Assembly: GCA_011056555.1 (NCBI GenBank)
Contig: DSEQ01000035.1
Span: forward strand, 103,942-167,941
Length of the DNA: 64,000 bases
Reading direction: 5' to 3'
Source: Candidatus Zixiibacteriota bacterium
GTDB lineage: Bacteria; Zixibacteria; MSB-5A5; JAABVY01
Positions 17,608 to 27,216 of the stretch are shown piece by piece (positions within the stretch are counted from its first letter, which is position 1; each line of letters starts with the position of its first letter). The notes beneath the pieces were generated by a model, which was given only the letters and a program-made list of their open reading frames with translations, ran no database searches and was not told the DNA's origin. Both the position numbers and the translations under genes were made by a program.

Positions 17608-20253
17608 TCACTTAGCCTTTATTTTCAATTTTTCGCCCACGCGCAGGTTGCGCGGGTTTATGTGATTATTGAGATTGATTATCTCGTGTGTCGAGGTTCC
17701 GAAAGTTTGTGCAATCTCCCATAAGGTGTCACCCCTTCGGACGACGTAAACAACGATATCATCCGCCGCCATCCCGAAAGGGACATTCAATTTCTCCCCC
17801 GTATACAAAGTTTTATATCTGGAGATACCATTTAAAGCACAGATTTCATCCACCGTCGTGCCGTAGCTGTTGGCAATCGTGGTCAGATTCTCTCCTCTTG
17901 CAACCGTGTGGACTGCAAGCTGGTTTCCCGAGCCGGTGCCGGCGCTGGCCGTGCCGTTTCCCGAAGAATTACTTCCGGGGATCTTTAGTTTCTGACCGGG
18001 ATAGATTGGACTTCGGCTGGAAATCCCGTTCAACCGGCAGATTGCGCTTACCGTCGTACCGTAATTGCGGGCCAGAAATGTAAGATTCTGACCGCGCCTG
18101 ACCGTATGCGTGAAATAGCCGGATTCGCTCTCGGCATTTACGGCATGGGCTTTGAAAGCAGAGGAGGGCTCCTTGCCCGGAATTTTTAATTTCTGGCCGG
18201 GATACAGAGTTGTTCTGCTTGAAATCCCGTTGGCCCTGCATATCTCTGAAACCGACGTTCCATACTTGTCCGCAAGATATGAAAGGTTCTGGCCTCTTCT
18301 GATGGTGTGATTGAAATACTCCCCGGTATAGGGCTGGCTCGATGAGCTCGCATAGGCCTCACCGGAAGGGCTGCCGGGAATTTTCAGCCTCTGGCCAATT
18401 ACCAGCGTTTTACGGCGCGAGATACCGTTCATATTGCAGATATCAGTGATGGTTGTTCCGTAACGGCTTGCCAGCTTATAGAGAGCATCTCCCCTCCTGA
18501 TCGTATGATAGAAAAAATCTCCTTGAGCCTGGCTTTTTCCAGAGTAACCGGGAATGGCAAGTCTCTGTCCCACAGAGAGAACATTTCTATTGCGCAGATT
18601 ATTGGCGCTTGCAATTGCATTCACGGAGGTTCCAAATCCGCTGGCGATGCTGTTGAGATTATCCCCGGGACGTACAATATACACATCACCGGTCAATTCA
18701 TAGCTCCGCGAGGCATAACTTGTGCCCCTGTCGAGAGGCACCGGAACCATCAAGCTGTTGCCGACATAAATCCTGTATGGCCATCTGAGTTCATTGGTCT
18801 GTATAATAGCGGCTTGCGATACGCCGTATTTCCTGGCTATAGAGGAAACCGTCTCGCCGCGCCTGATTCTATGACGGACCCAGCTGGTTTCCTTGGGAGA
18901 TTTCATGTTGCCGTAATCAGCATAGAACTGGCTCGATTTTCCAACCGGGATTCGGAGCTTGAATTGTTTCATTTTGGGAGGGGTATAATCCCGCAAAATT
19001 GCCGGGTTAAGCTCCTTAATCTTCTGAACAGATACTCCGGTCGCTTTGGCTATATCATCCAGATATACCGCTCGATCGATTGTGACCACATCCCATTTGA
19101 GCGGCTCCCCATATTGAATGTCGAATCCATATCTCTCGGGCTGCTTGGCGATTATGGTTGCGGCCATATACTTAGGCACAAAATTGCGCATCTGGGAATT
19201 GCGGATTCTCCAATCCCAGTAATCCTTGCCCCTGTTCCTGCTGTTGTTTTTCATCAGGTTAACATTGCGCAGTCCGCCATTATAGGCTGTCAGGGCTAAA
19301 CGCCAGTCTCCAGTGGTCTCATAAAGGTACTTGAGTAATTTTGCTGCTGCCCGGGTGGCCCTTTCAAAATCGCGCCGTTCATCGTACCACCAGTTCATCT
19401 TCAAACCCCAGTCTTTGGCTGTGTAGGACATAAACTGCCAGAATCCGATGGCTGCCACACTTGAATAGGCGCGCGATGAAAATCCGCTTTCGATAATTGG
19501 AAGGTAGACCAGATCATGAGGCACACCTTCCTCTTCTAATATCTTCTCCATCAAGGGAATATACATGCCCGAACGTGCCAGCCAGATTTCCATATTTTTT
19601 CGGGCAGAGGTCTGAAAATATATTATCCACTTCTTCACCCGGTCGTTCAAGACAATCGGCATATCGTAAGTGACTTCCTGAATACCGGCGTCAGTCGTCA
19701 CGATCGTATCCCTGGCAAAACCGGTCAGGCTGTCCAGGAGTGCAAACTTCTCGTCGATCGCAAAAGGCGAGGCCTCCTCCGACAGGATATTCAGGTTAAA
19801 CAGTGTCAGTTTGTAATCCGAGGCAATTTCATTCATCAACCTGCGATAGCTATGCTCGAGTATGATCATCTCGGCATCGGTGGTATCGAACGTCAGATCC
19901 ATGGAGGTCAAAATCTCAATTGCCTTCTCAAAATTATACTGGGCTTCATCCCAGTTCTTTTTCAGGTTGGCGGCCACGCCAAAAGCATAATACTCCTCGG
20001 CCAGACTGAATTTATATCTTATATCTTCATCCGTAATCTGGCTTTCCGGAGCTTGGGGATCCTCAAATTCTAAAATGTCCGTCGAGTCTTCAAACTCATC
20101 CGATGTGAAATAGTATTCCTCCTGCTCATCATATGTCTCCTCTACGGGCGGCAGGTCAGCCTCTGCTGTGCCATAGTCACGCACATGGGAACTGCATGAT
20201 AGTATGGCTGCGAGTCCTAATAGTAAGGCGATTCTAAACAGCTCTCTCATCAA
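17608..20253 (-). CDS. MltD-like membrane-bound lytic murein transglycosylase with seven LysM repeats
   Basis: The 881-residue lipoprotein has lipobox AAILSC (Cys20). An alpha-helical region precedes a family 1 SLT domain (about 240-380) with catalytic Glu255 in 'YLPIIESGFSSRAYSSVAAIG' region, plus 'GFWQFM' and 'LALTAYNGG'. Seven LysM modules follow (about 455-881), each like 'HTIRRGQNLSYLADKYGTSV' and ending near 'GQKLKIPG'. E. coli MltD has fewer LysM units, so this is an expanded version. The last unit is the most divergent. It cleaves glycan strands to anhydromuropeptides while attached to the outer membrane. The adjacent sppA is 1 bp away. Confidence 0.93.
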   Translation of the reverse strand: MMRELFRIALLLGLAAILSCSSHVRDYGTAEADLPPVEETYDEQEEYYFTSDEFEDSTDILEFEDPQAPESQITDEDIRYKFSLAEEYYAFGVAANLKKNWDEAQYNFEKAIEILTSMDLTFDTTDAEMIILEHSYRRLMNEIASDYKLTLFNLNILSEEASPFAIDEKFALLDSLTGFARDTIVTTDAGIQEVTYDMPIVLNDRVKKWIIYFQTSARKNMEIWLARSGMYIPLMEKILEEEGVPHDLVYLPIIESGFSSRAYSSVAAIGFWQFMSYTAKDWGLKMNWWYDERRDFERATRAAAKLLKYLYETTGDWRLALTAYNGGLRNVNLMKNNSRNRGKDYWDWRIRNSQMRNFVPKYMAATIIAKQPERYGFDIQYGEPLKWDVVTIDRAVYLDDIAKATGVSVQKIKELNPAILRDYTPPKMKQFKLRIPVGKSSQFYADYGNMKSPKETSWVRHRIRRGETVSSIARKYGVSQAAIIQTNELRWPYRIYVGNSLMVPVPLDRGTSYASRSYELTGDVYIVRPGDNLNSIASGFGTSVNAIASANNLRNRNVLSVGQRLAIPGYSGKSQAQGDFFYHTIRRGDALYKLASRYGTTITDICNMNGISRRKTLVIGQRLKIPGSPSGEAYASSSSQPYTGEYFNHTIRRGQNLSYLADKYGTSVSEICRANGISSRTTLYPGQKLKIPGKEPSSAFKAHAVNAESESGYFTHTVRRGQNLTFLARNYGTTVSAICRLNGISSRSPIYPGQKLKIPGSNSSGNGTASAGTGSGNQLAVHTVARGENLTTIANSYGTTVDEICALNGISRYKTLYTGEKLNVPFGMAADDIVVYVVRRGDTLWEIAQTFGTSTHEIINLNNHINPRNLRVGEKLKIKAK

Positions 20254-20398
20254 AATACCCTTCCGATAAGTTCTATCCTTAGCAACCTATTGATTGACAA
20301 CATAATGAAAAAATTGTTAAGTCTCTTTGTCAAGATATTTTTAAAGTTATCCGTATCAGCTATGCTATTTTTATAAATCGGCAAATTTGCCGGATAAC

Positions 20399-21328
20399 TT
20401 ACTGCTTAGTAAATAGTTCCACTATCTTTTCAGCTTTTTCTTGATCTTTAGCCGAAATCCATGTAATCCCGCTTACCCGTTTGAACCAGGTCAGCTGGCG
20501 TTTGGCATAGTTTCGGTGAGCTTGTTTTATCTTTGCGATACCCTCCTTACGGTCTATTTGTCCTTTAACATATTTATATAAATAATTATACCCCATAAAC
20601 TTCTGAAAGTTTCTTGAATTTAATTTGGAAGCCGAAATTAATCTCTCGGTCTCCTCGATCCAACCTTCTTCCAGCATCTTATCCACACGGCTATTTATGC
20701 GTTCATACAGTTCCCTTCGAGGCACGTTCAGCCCAAATGTGATAAATTTATAGCAGGATTCGGGATATTCTCCTTTTTCGGACAATTCCGATTTTTTTAT
20801 GCCCGACAGCTCATAAATCTCCAGCGCCCGAATTATTCTGAATCTGTCGGAAACTGATATTTTTTCTGCTGACTCCGGATCGACCGTATTGAGCCGATTC
20901 CAGAGACGCTCATTTCCATATTCCTCGGCCTCTTCTTCCAGCTTTTGCCTGAACTCCTGATCATTTTCGGGCACCTCAAAAAAACCCTCAGTCAGGGCGC
21001 GATAATAAAGTCCAGTGCCCCCGACCACAAGAGGCTGCTTTCCTCTCTCGAAGATATCCTCGATTGCGTTCAATGCCATCTGCCTATATCTATACGCTGA
21101 AAAGACTTCCCCTATTTCTGCTATATTAATTAAATGGTGTCGGACCTGCCTTTGTTCCTCTTCGTCAGGCTTGGCGGTGCCGATATCGAGTTCCTTATAG
21201 ATTTGACGCGAGTCACAGGATACGACCTCTCCATTTAACCTTTGACACAATTCAATGGCCAGGCCGGTTTTGCCGACTCCGGTCGGCCCCAGAAGCCCCA
21301 GCACTTTTTTCTTGTCTCTACCTTCCAA
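20399..21328 (-). CDS. miaA: tRNA dimethylallyltransferase MiaA
   Basis: The 309-residue enzyme transfers an isopentenyl group to A37 of tRNAs reading UNN codons. The P-loop GPTGVGKT is at residues 14-21, 'SCDSRQIYKELDIGTAKP' is the substrate motif, and 'LVVGGTGLYYRAL' and 'RNYAKRQLTWFKR' are family motifs. Its start overlaps the end of mutL by 11 bp, giving the commonly conserved mutS-mutL-miaA order. Confidence 0.96.
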   Translation of the reverse strand: MEGRDKKKVLGLLGPTGVGKTGLAIELCQRLNGEVVSCDSRQIYKELDIGTAKPDEEEQRQVRHHLINIAEIGEVFSAYRYRQMALNAIEDIFERGKQPLVVGGTGLYYRALTEGFFEVPENDQEFRQKLEEEAEEYGNERLWNRLNTVDPESAEKISVSDRFRIIRALEIYELSGIKKSELSEKGEYPESCYKFITFGLNVPRRELYERINSRVDKMLEEGWIEETERLISASKLNSRNFQKFMGYNYLYKYVKGQIDRKEGIAKIKQAHRNYAKRQLTWFKRVSGITWISAKDQEKAEKIVELFTKQ

Positions 21329-23180
21329 ACTGCGATCTCAATCCCTCGACTGTATAGCGGATTATGGTTGGACGGCCATGGGGACATATATATGGATTTT
21401 CCGACTTGAACAGCTCCCGCACAAGCCCCCGCATCATCTCCTCGGAAAGATTATCTCCTCCACGCACCGCGGCATGGCAGGCAAAACGCTGCGCCGCAAG
21501 CTTGAAGCGGTCCTCGGACTCATCGCCATATTCCATCAAATCAGAAAGCAGATCCCGCACCAGTGTCTCGGGATTCTTGCCGGAGGCCACGGCGGGAACA
21601 GCATATATCGCCAGCGACCGCGGCCCGAACCGTTCTAATTCAAAGCCGAGATTATTCAAAAGCTCGAAATACTCCTCCGCCCCGGAGATCATGCCGGGCT
21701 CCATTTCGATATTCACCGGCATTAGAAGCTTCTGCGAGGACATCTTCTGGTGTTCGAATGATTTAAGCGCGCGCTCATATAGAATCCGCTCATGGGCGGC
21801 ATGCTGATCTATGATGGTAATCTGGTCGCGCGAGAAAGCAATAATAAACATGTGGGCAAATTGCTCGACTCGATAAGGTGTGAGCTCAAAGACAGATTCT
21901 TCCCTTGTACTTTTTTCGACTATCGTACTCCGCTCATCGGCTGGTTTCGATGCAAGGCTCTCGCTTGCATCTCCTGTCTTTCTCTCGGGTGTCGGCCTGA
22001 TATTCTCAAGGCTGGCCGGGGATTTTCCGGTGTGCATCTTGAATGCCCGCTGGTTTTCACTTATATATGAGGACTTACTCCTGGAAAAGAAGCTCTCAGC
22101 AGCGGCCCTGATCCGTTCTCTGTAATCTGCAGATTCGTTCTCCTCTTCAACCCCAAATCCGGGCTTCACCGAGCCGAAGCCTGACGGGATAACATCATGG
22201 CTGGTAATACATTTCCTCACCGCCGACATCAATGCGCCATAGATAGAACGCTCGTCGGAAAAACGAACCTCGCTTTTGGTGGGGCTGACATTGATATCCA
22301 GCGCCGATGGATCCATGAAGATATATATAACCGCCTGCGGATAGCGTCCCTTGATCAGGAATTCCCCGTAGGCCCTCATCAGAGCAGAATACAAAAGCGG
22401 CGAGCTGATGCGCCGCCCGTTGACGATGAAATAAATCTGGGCCCGGTTTTTCAGTGCAAACTCGGGTTTGATGGTAAATCCGGAAAGGCTGATTCTATCG
22501 CCCTTATCCGAAAACTCCACCATCTTATCGAAATCGCCCCCCAGCACATCTTTCACCCTGCTTTTGTAATCACCAGCAATATTGTAGTCAAATAATTGGC
22601 GTCCGTCGCTGACAAGCTCAAAGCCGCAATGCGGATATGCCAATGCCAGGCCATTTATGGCGTCGATAATATGACGTGTCTCGGTTACCTGGGTCTTGAG
22701 AAATTTTCTCCTGGCGGGGGTATTGAAAAAAAGCTCACGAACCTCTATCATGGTGCCGTCGGGTGCACCGATGTCGGTCTGCTCGACGATCCTGCCGCCT
22801 TCGACCTTGATTCTAAAGCCTGAAAGCTGGTCTTTGGTCTTGGAAGTGATTTCGAATAATGAGACCGATGCTATCGACGGCAGCGCCTCCCCCCGAAATC
22901 CAAGGCTGGAAATTGAATCCAGCTCCTCCAGCGACTGCAGCTTGGAGGTAGCGTGACGCTGCAATGCTACCGGCAGAAAATCGCCGGCAATACCCTCACC
23001 ATTATCAGTGACCTTAATCTGCTTGCTTCCGCCCTTTTCAATCTCAACCTTAATCCTGGTCGCGCCGGCATCCAGGGAGTTCTCCACGAGTTCTTTGACC
23101 ACCGAGGATGGCCGTTCCACCACCTCGCCGGCAGCGATTTTATTAATCAGGATTTCCGGAAGAACTGCAATCTGTCTCAA
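21318..23180 (-). CDS. mutL: DNA mismatch repair protein MutL, endonuclease type
   Basis: The 620-residue GHKL ATPase carries 'ELVENSLDAGAT', 'DNGEGI' and 'SLGFRGEALPSI' in the N-terminal domain, and 'LFFNTPARRKFL' near 150. The C-terminal half has the metal-binding endonuclease motif DQHAAHERILYE (DQHA-x2-E-x4-E), plus 'FACHAAVRGGD' and 'CPHGRPT'. It therefore nicks DNA itself, as in organisms without MutH. Its start overlaps the mutS stop by 4 bp. Confidence 0.96.
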   Translation of the reverse strand: MRQIAVLPEILINKIAAGEVVERPSSVVKELVENSLDAGATRIKVEIEKGGSKQIKVTDNGEGIAGDFLPVALQRHATSKLQSLEELDSISSLGFRGEALPSIASVSLFEITSKTKDQLSGFRIKVEGGRIVEQTDIGAPDGTMIEVRELFFNTPARRKFLKTQVTETRHIIDAINGLALAYPHCGFELVSDGRQLFDYNIAGDYKSRVKDVLGGDFDKMVEFSDKGDRISLSGFTIKPEFALKNRAQIYFIVNGRRISSPLLYSALMRAYGEFLIKGRYPQAVIYIFMDPSALDINVSPTKSEVRFSDERSIYGALMSAVRKCITSHDVIPSGFGSVKPGFGVEEENESADYRERIRAAAESFFSRSKSSYISENQRAFKMHTGKSPASLENIRPTPERKTGDASESLASKPADERSTIVEKSTREESVFELTPYRVEQFAHMFIIAFSRDQITIIDQHAAHERILYERALKSFEHQKMSSQKLLMPVNIEMEPGMISGAEEYFELLNNLGFELERFGPRSLAIYAVPAVASGKNPETLVRDLLSDLMEYGDESEDRFKLAAQRFACHAAVRGGDNLSEEMMRGLVRELFKSENPYICPHGRPTIIRYTVEGLRSQFGR

Positions 23181-25777
23181 TCGTCATCTCCAATCATCTC
23201 TTTGAGCTTTACAAGTATATTCAATGCTTCCAGCGGCGTGGTTTGTTCCGGATTGAGGGATTTGAGCTTCTCGATAATCTTCTCGTAGTGGTGGTTCGTT
23301 TTGCCGTATTTATGTTCGAACAGGCTTGCGCTTTCTTTTTCAGAATCTGATTTTATATCCGACAAAAACTTGCCGCCCTCCAGCAGACGTAGAATTGTCC
23401 TTGCCCGGTCGGTCACCTCTTTGGGTACGCCGGCAAGCTGGGCCACAAAGATACCGTAGCTGTCGTCACAGCCGCCCGGAACAATTTTGCGGATGAAAAT
23501 AATTTGGTCCTGCCATTCCTTGACCGCCACCTGGAAGTTTTTGATGCGCTTGAACCTGTTGGCCAGGCGGGTCAGTTCATGATAATGTGTGGCAAACAGG
23601 GTCTTGGCCTGCTTACCATCGGTCTCATGCAGATACTCGCTGACCGCCCAGGCGATCGAGAGGCCGTCATAGGTCGATGTTCCTCTACCGATTTCATCCA
23701 GCAAAATCAGACTCTTCTCCGTGCAGTTATGCAGGATATTGGCGGTTTCATTCATCTCCACCAGGAAGGTCGACTGCCCCAGGGTAATTTTGTCTGTCGC
23801 GCCGACCCTGGTAAAAATCCTGTCCACTAACCCGATCTCGGCCGATTCGGCCGGGATGTATGATCCGGTCTGCGCCAGCAGGACTATCTGCCCCACCTGC
23901 CGCAGATATGTCGATTTGCCGGCCATATTGGGGCCGGTGATTATATGCATCTGGCTTTTTTTGGTATCCACCTCTGTATCATTGGGCACGAATTTACCGG
24001 AGGGAAGGATCTGCTCTATGACCGGGTGCCTCCCGTTTATTATCTTTATTCTGTCGCCGTTGTTCAACTCGGGCCTTATATAATTGAAGCTGATGGCGCA
24101 TGATGCCAGAGATGCTGAAAGGTCGGCCTCGGCCACAAAATGCGCAGCTTTCTGGATCAGCTCTATTTTAAGCGACAATTCCTCGCACAATTGAAGAAAC
24201 AGGTTTTCCTCAAGGCGGTTAATCTTCTCCTCGGCCGACAGAATAATCTCTTCTTTCTGCTTCAGCTCCTCGGTGATAAAACGCTCGGCTGATACCAGTG
24301 TCTGTTTACGAATATAGTTCGGCGGCACTTTCTCCAGATGCGGCCTGGTGACCTCTATGTAATACCCGAAGACCTTGTTAAAACCGACCTTGAGCGAGGG
24401 TATCCCGGTACGTCCCTTCTCCTCAGCCTGCAGGCCCGCGATCCATCTCTGCGATTCAGAAATCGACTCCTTCAAATCATCCAGCGCCTGATCATACCCC
24501 GCTTTGAAAATCCCGCCCTCATGGTAGCCAAACGGCGGCTCGTCAACAATGGCGGCGCTGATCTGCTCCGCAATCCGTTCCAGCTCAACCATATCTTCTT
24601 CCGTAATCGCATACTCCGGAAAATCAAGTGCTTTTGTCAGTTCTCTCAATTTCGCTGTGGCTTCGAGCGAAACCTGAAGAGTATAAATATCCCTTGGTCC
24701 CGCTTTGGCGCGCCCCAGTCTTCCTGAAATCCGCTCCAGATCGGAGATCGATTTCATCAATTCCGACATATCCTTCAAAAGCTGTCTGTCTTCGACCAGC
24801 CTGGTCAGATTTTGCTGGCGGGTCTTGATCTTCTGCAGATTTCTTAATGGCGCCTGCAGCGCCTGACGCAGACGGCGCGCACCCATCGAGGTCCTGGTGC
24901 GATTGAGTATTGTGAAAAGCGACTTGCCGGAGGGCGAGGAGAATATTTCCAGATTCTCGAGCGTGGAGGAATCCAGAAACATATTTTCCTCAAAATGGGG
25001 AATCCTCACTGCCCGTATATGTTTCAAATCTATCAACTTGTTTTCATCGAGATAATACAGTATTCCTCCCGCCGAACATATCCCTGCATTACCATTATCG
25101 ATCCCGAAGCCCTCCAGGTTATCGACTTTGAAATGATCGACTAATTTCTGATGGGCGGTCTGGCGGTCAAATTTCCACGAATCCAGTTTGGACACGGCCG
25201 CAGCGGGCAGATATAATTTTATTTTGGATTTAAGATGCCCATCGGCATCGTCGATTACAATCTCCTTCGGATCGAGCGTGCGCAGACGGTCGATAAGATC
25301 ATCCCCGGCCACATCATCCAGGTAAAAATCCCCGGTAGAAAGTTCCAGGTAGCTGAGGCCATAACTGTTACCAGTATTGACGACAGCCGCCAGGTAGTTG
25401 AAGCGGTTGCCGTTATCAGCTCCGGAGGTGTACGTTCCGGGAGTGATCACCTCCACCACCTCGCGCTTCACCAGACCTTTGGCCAGTTTCGGGTCTTCGG
25501 TCTGCTCGCAGATGACAACTTTTTTGCCGGCTTCGATCAGGCGCCCCAGATATTTTTCCAGCGCATGATACGGTATCCCCGCCAGCGGCACTTTGGGCGC
25601 CGCTTTGCCATGCGCGCGGGAAGTCAGGGCGATCTCCAGGATGGGCGCAGCCTCTTCGGCATCCTCCCCGAACATCTCATAAAAATCGCCCATGCGGAAG
25701 AAGAGTATCTTGTCCGGATAATCCTTCTTGATCCGGTAATATTGCTCCATTAAGGGTGTCAATTTGTCATTTGCCAT
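23177..25777 (-). CDS. mutS: DNA mismatch recognition protein MutS
   Basis: The 866-residue protein is a full-length MutS. The mismatch-binding motif appears as 'YRIKKDYPDKILFFRMGDFYEMF' region with the Phe-x-Glu (FYEMF) near residue 31. The ABC ATPase domain has Walker A 'GPNMAGKST' near residue 614 and Walker B 'LLDEIGRGTSTYDG' near 695. It binds mispairs and recruits the adjacent MutL. It is the first gene of the mutS-mutL-miaA group. Confidence 0.97.
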   Translation of the reverse strand: MANDKLTPLMEQYYRIKKDYPDKILFFRMGDFYEMFGEDAEEAAPILEIALTSRAHGKAAPKVPLAGIPYHALEKYLGRLIEAGKKVVICEQTEDPKLAKGLVKREVVEVITPGTYTSGADNGNRFNYLAAVVNTGNSYGLSYLELSTGDFYLDDVAGDDLIDRLRTLDPKEIVIDDADGHLKSKIKLYLPAAAVSKLDSWKFDRQTAHQKLVDHFKVDNLEGFGIDNGNAGICSAGGILYYLDENKLIDLKHIRAVRIPHFEENMFLDSSTLENLEIFSSPSGKSLFTILNRTRTSMGARRLRQALQAPLRNLQKIKTRQQNLTRLVEDRQLLKDMSELMKSISDLERISGRLGRAKAGPRDIYTLQVSLEATAKLRELTKALDFPEYAITEEDMVELERIAEQISAAIVDEPPFGYHEGGIFKAGYDQALDDLKESISESQRWIAGLQAEEKGRTGIPSLKVGFNKVFGYYIEVTRPHLEKVPPNYIRKQTLVSAERFITEELKQKEEIILSAEEKINRLEENLFLQLCEELSLKIELIQKAAHFVAEADLSASLASCAISFNYIRPELNNGDRIKIINGRHPVIEQILPSGKFVPNDTEVDTKKSQMHIITGPNMAGKSTYLRQVGQIVLLAQTGSYIPAESAEIGLVDRIFTRVGATDKITLGQSTFLVEMNETANILHNCTEKSLILLDEIGRGTSTYDGLSIAWAVSEYLHETDGKQAKTLFATHYHELTRLANRFKRIKNFQVAVKEWQDQIIFIRKIVPGGCDDSYGIFVAQLAGVPKEVTDRARTILRLLEGGKFLSDIKSDSEKESASLFEHKYGKTNHHYEKIIEKLKSLNPEQTTPLEALNILVKLKEMIGDDD

Positions 25778-25884
25778 ATAATTTTCGATTCAATACAGGT
25801 CGTGTATCCTGCAAACTGTAAAATTCCGCAAGTAAACGGTATTATTTCAATACCTTACCGGTTAAACCTAACTGATTAAACCCA

Positions 25885-26163
25885 TCAAGTCAACAAAATT
25901 GGAAATATGGGCTGAAAACTGAATAGTCTGCGGATTTTACAGGGCCAATCTGCGCGATGAGTCAATGCATCTCCAGGGGCAAGCGCACGACACGTTGTAC
26001 CCTTATCTAATTCGCTCCAAACATCTGTATCGCCCTTGTGGTCGTGGACGATCTGGTAACACATTGATAGTCCCGGGCCGAGGCCGACCCACATCTGGAT
26101 TGGTCTCGTAATTTGATGTCGGTGAGGTTGAAGGCAATATACTGTCCTCTGCCGAAATTTCAA
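25885..26163 (-). pseudogene. Remnant of a sensor histidine kinase ATPase domain
   Basis: This stretch encodes 'GPGLSMCYQIVHDHKGDTDV' followed by 'WSELDKGTTCRALAP'. That clearly echoes the C-terminal G2 box and end of HATPase domains (G-T-G-L-G-L-S-x-x-Y-x-I-V...H-G-G...V-x-S-E-x-G-K-G-T-T-F...LP). The preceding residues in the same frame are not kinase-like, whereas the neighbouring frame gives TNPDVG at the expected TKPVG position, so frameshifts are likely. No HisKA, sensor domain or start is left. I read it as a decayed fragment of about 40 residues in the gap between mutS and the SPOR gene. It could be a short expressed orphan, which I consider unlikely. Confidence 0.55.
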
Positions 26164-26217
26164 TAATTATATTGTGGAAATAGATAAATGTGCAGTTGTG
26201 TGAGAAATGATTAAATC

Positions 26218-27210
26218 TTATTCCAGAATTATAACCTTAAGAGAGGCATCCAGGGCGCCCTCCAGTATCTTTTTTGAGCCCTGCGCTCCCTCCACAGTGT
26301 CGAATGAGCCCACCGTTAGTATCCAATATTTTTTTCCGCCCACAAACTTGCTCATCAGAAATGTCGTCCAGCCGTCGTTCTCCAGTGAGCTGCGCATCCT
26401 TTGCATTTCAGCCCTGTCGGCATAAGTGCCGATCTGTATGGTATAGCTGACTCCCGCTATTTTTTCAGCGGTGCCGTCGGCTGAAGTCGTGCTCTCACTC
26501 TGAAGCAGCCGCAATAGTTCAGGGGCCCCGATAAACTTCTCGTGCGCCTCTTTCAGCATCGTAAACCCGGAGTAGGCTTTATCTATATTTCCGCTCATGG
26601 CATACTGGTATGTTCGCGCATACAGGGCCGAGAATCCCGCCGTCCCTCCGGCCCGGATTACTCCATTGAGCCTGTCTCTCGCGTCCCCTCTTTTGTCCAT
26701 CATGAATTGAAAATTAGCCCGAAGCAGTTCCGCCCAGACCGCATAGCGTTTGTTGACTTCACCCGCTTTTTTGATGACATCCTCTGCCCTGTTGAAATCC
26801 CCAAGTTTCAAATAAGCCAGTGATGCAAACCAGTATGCTCCAAACGACCTGCCGTCATCATCAATCTTATCCTTATTGTCATCATAAACCTCGACTAATT
26901 TACGATAATCGCCAAAGGAGTAATAAGCCGCGCAAAGCCGCGAGACTATTTGCCCGCATTTATCCTCGCATAAAAGCAGCGATCTTTCCAGTTCACTGAC
27001 AGAAAGTTCTCCGTTGGCTTTGATGATACCCGACAGGTATAGTCCCTGCCAGTCGGAATATGTGCCCGTCAGCTCATGCCCCAGCTCCTCCTCGGCCTGG
27101 CGCAGCTTGCCCTGGTCGATCAAATTGCGAATATCCCCCCAATCCCCGCTCGATAGGGAGGGCATCAGAAGCAGTAACAATATCCCGGCAGTAAAAATGC
27201 GAGTAAACAT
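26218..27210 (-). CDS. SPOR-domain exported protein with helical repeats
   Basis: The 330-residue protein has a signal peptide (MFTRIFTAGILLLLLMPSLS) and TPR-like helical repeats ('GDFNRAEDVIKKAGEVNKRY'). The C-terminal SPOR domain (about 253-330: 'GVSYTIQIGTYADRAEMQRM', 'YWILTVGSFDTVEGAQGSKK') binds denuded peptidoglycan glycans at division sites. It is periplasmic. It follows lapB with 6 bp between, suggesting an envelope operon lapA-lapB-SPOR. Confidence 0.87.
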   Translation of the reverse strand: MFTRIFTAGILLLLLMPSLSSGDWGDIRNLIDQGKLRQAEEELGHELTGTYSDWQGLYLSGIIKANGELSVSELERSLLLCEDKCGQIVSRLCAAYYSFGDYRKLVEVYDDNKDKIDDDGRSFGAYWFASLAYLKLGDFNRAEDVIKKAGEVNKRYAVWAELLRANFQFMMDKRGDARDRLNGVIRAGGTAGFSALYARTYQYAMSGNIDKAYSGFTMLKEAHEKFIGAPELLRLLQSESTTSADGTAEKIAGVSYTIQIGTYADRAEMQRMRSSLENDGWTTFLMSKFVGGKKYWILTVGSFDTVEGAQGSKKILEGALDASLKVIILE

Positions 27211-27216
27211 AGAGAA

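Noticed and set aside
17608..18900. Regular DNA repeats that might suggest a CRISPR or satellite array
   Set aside because: The periodicity comes from LysM-coding units; repeats are diverged and in frame with no spacers.
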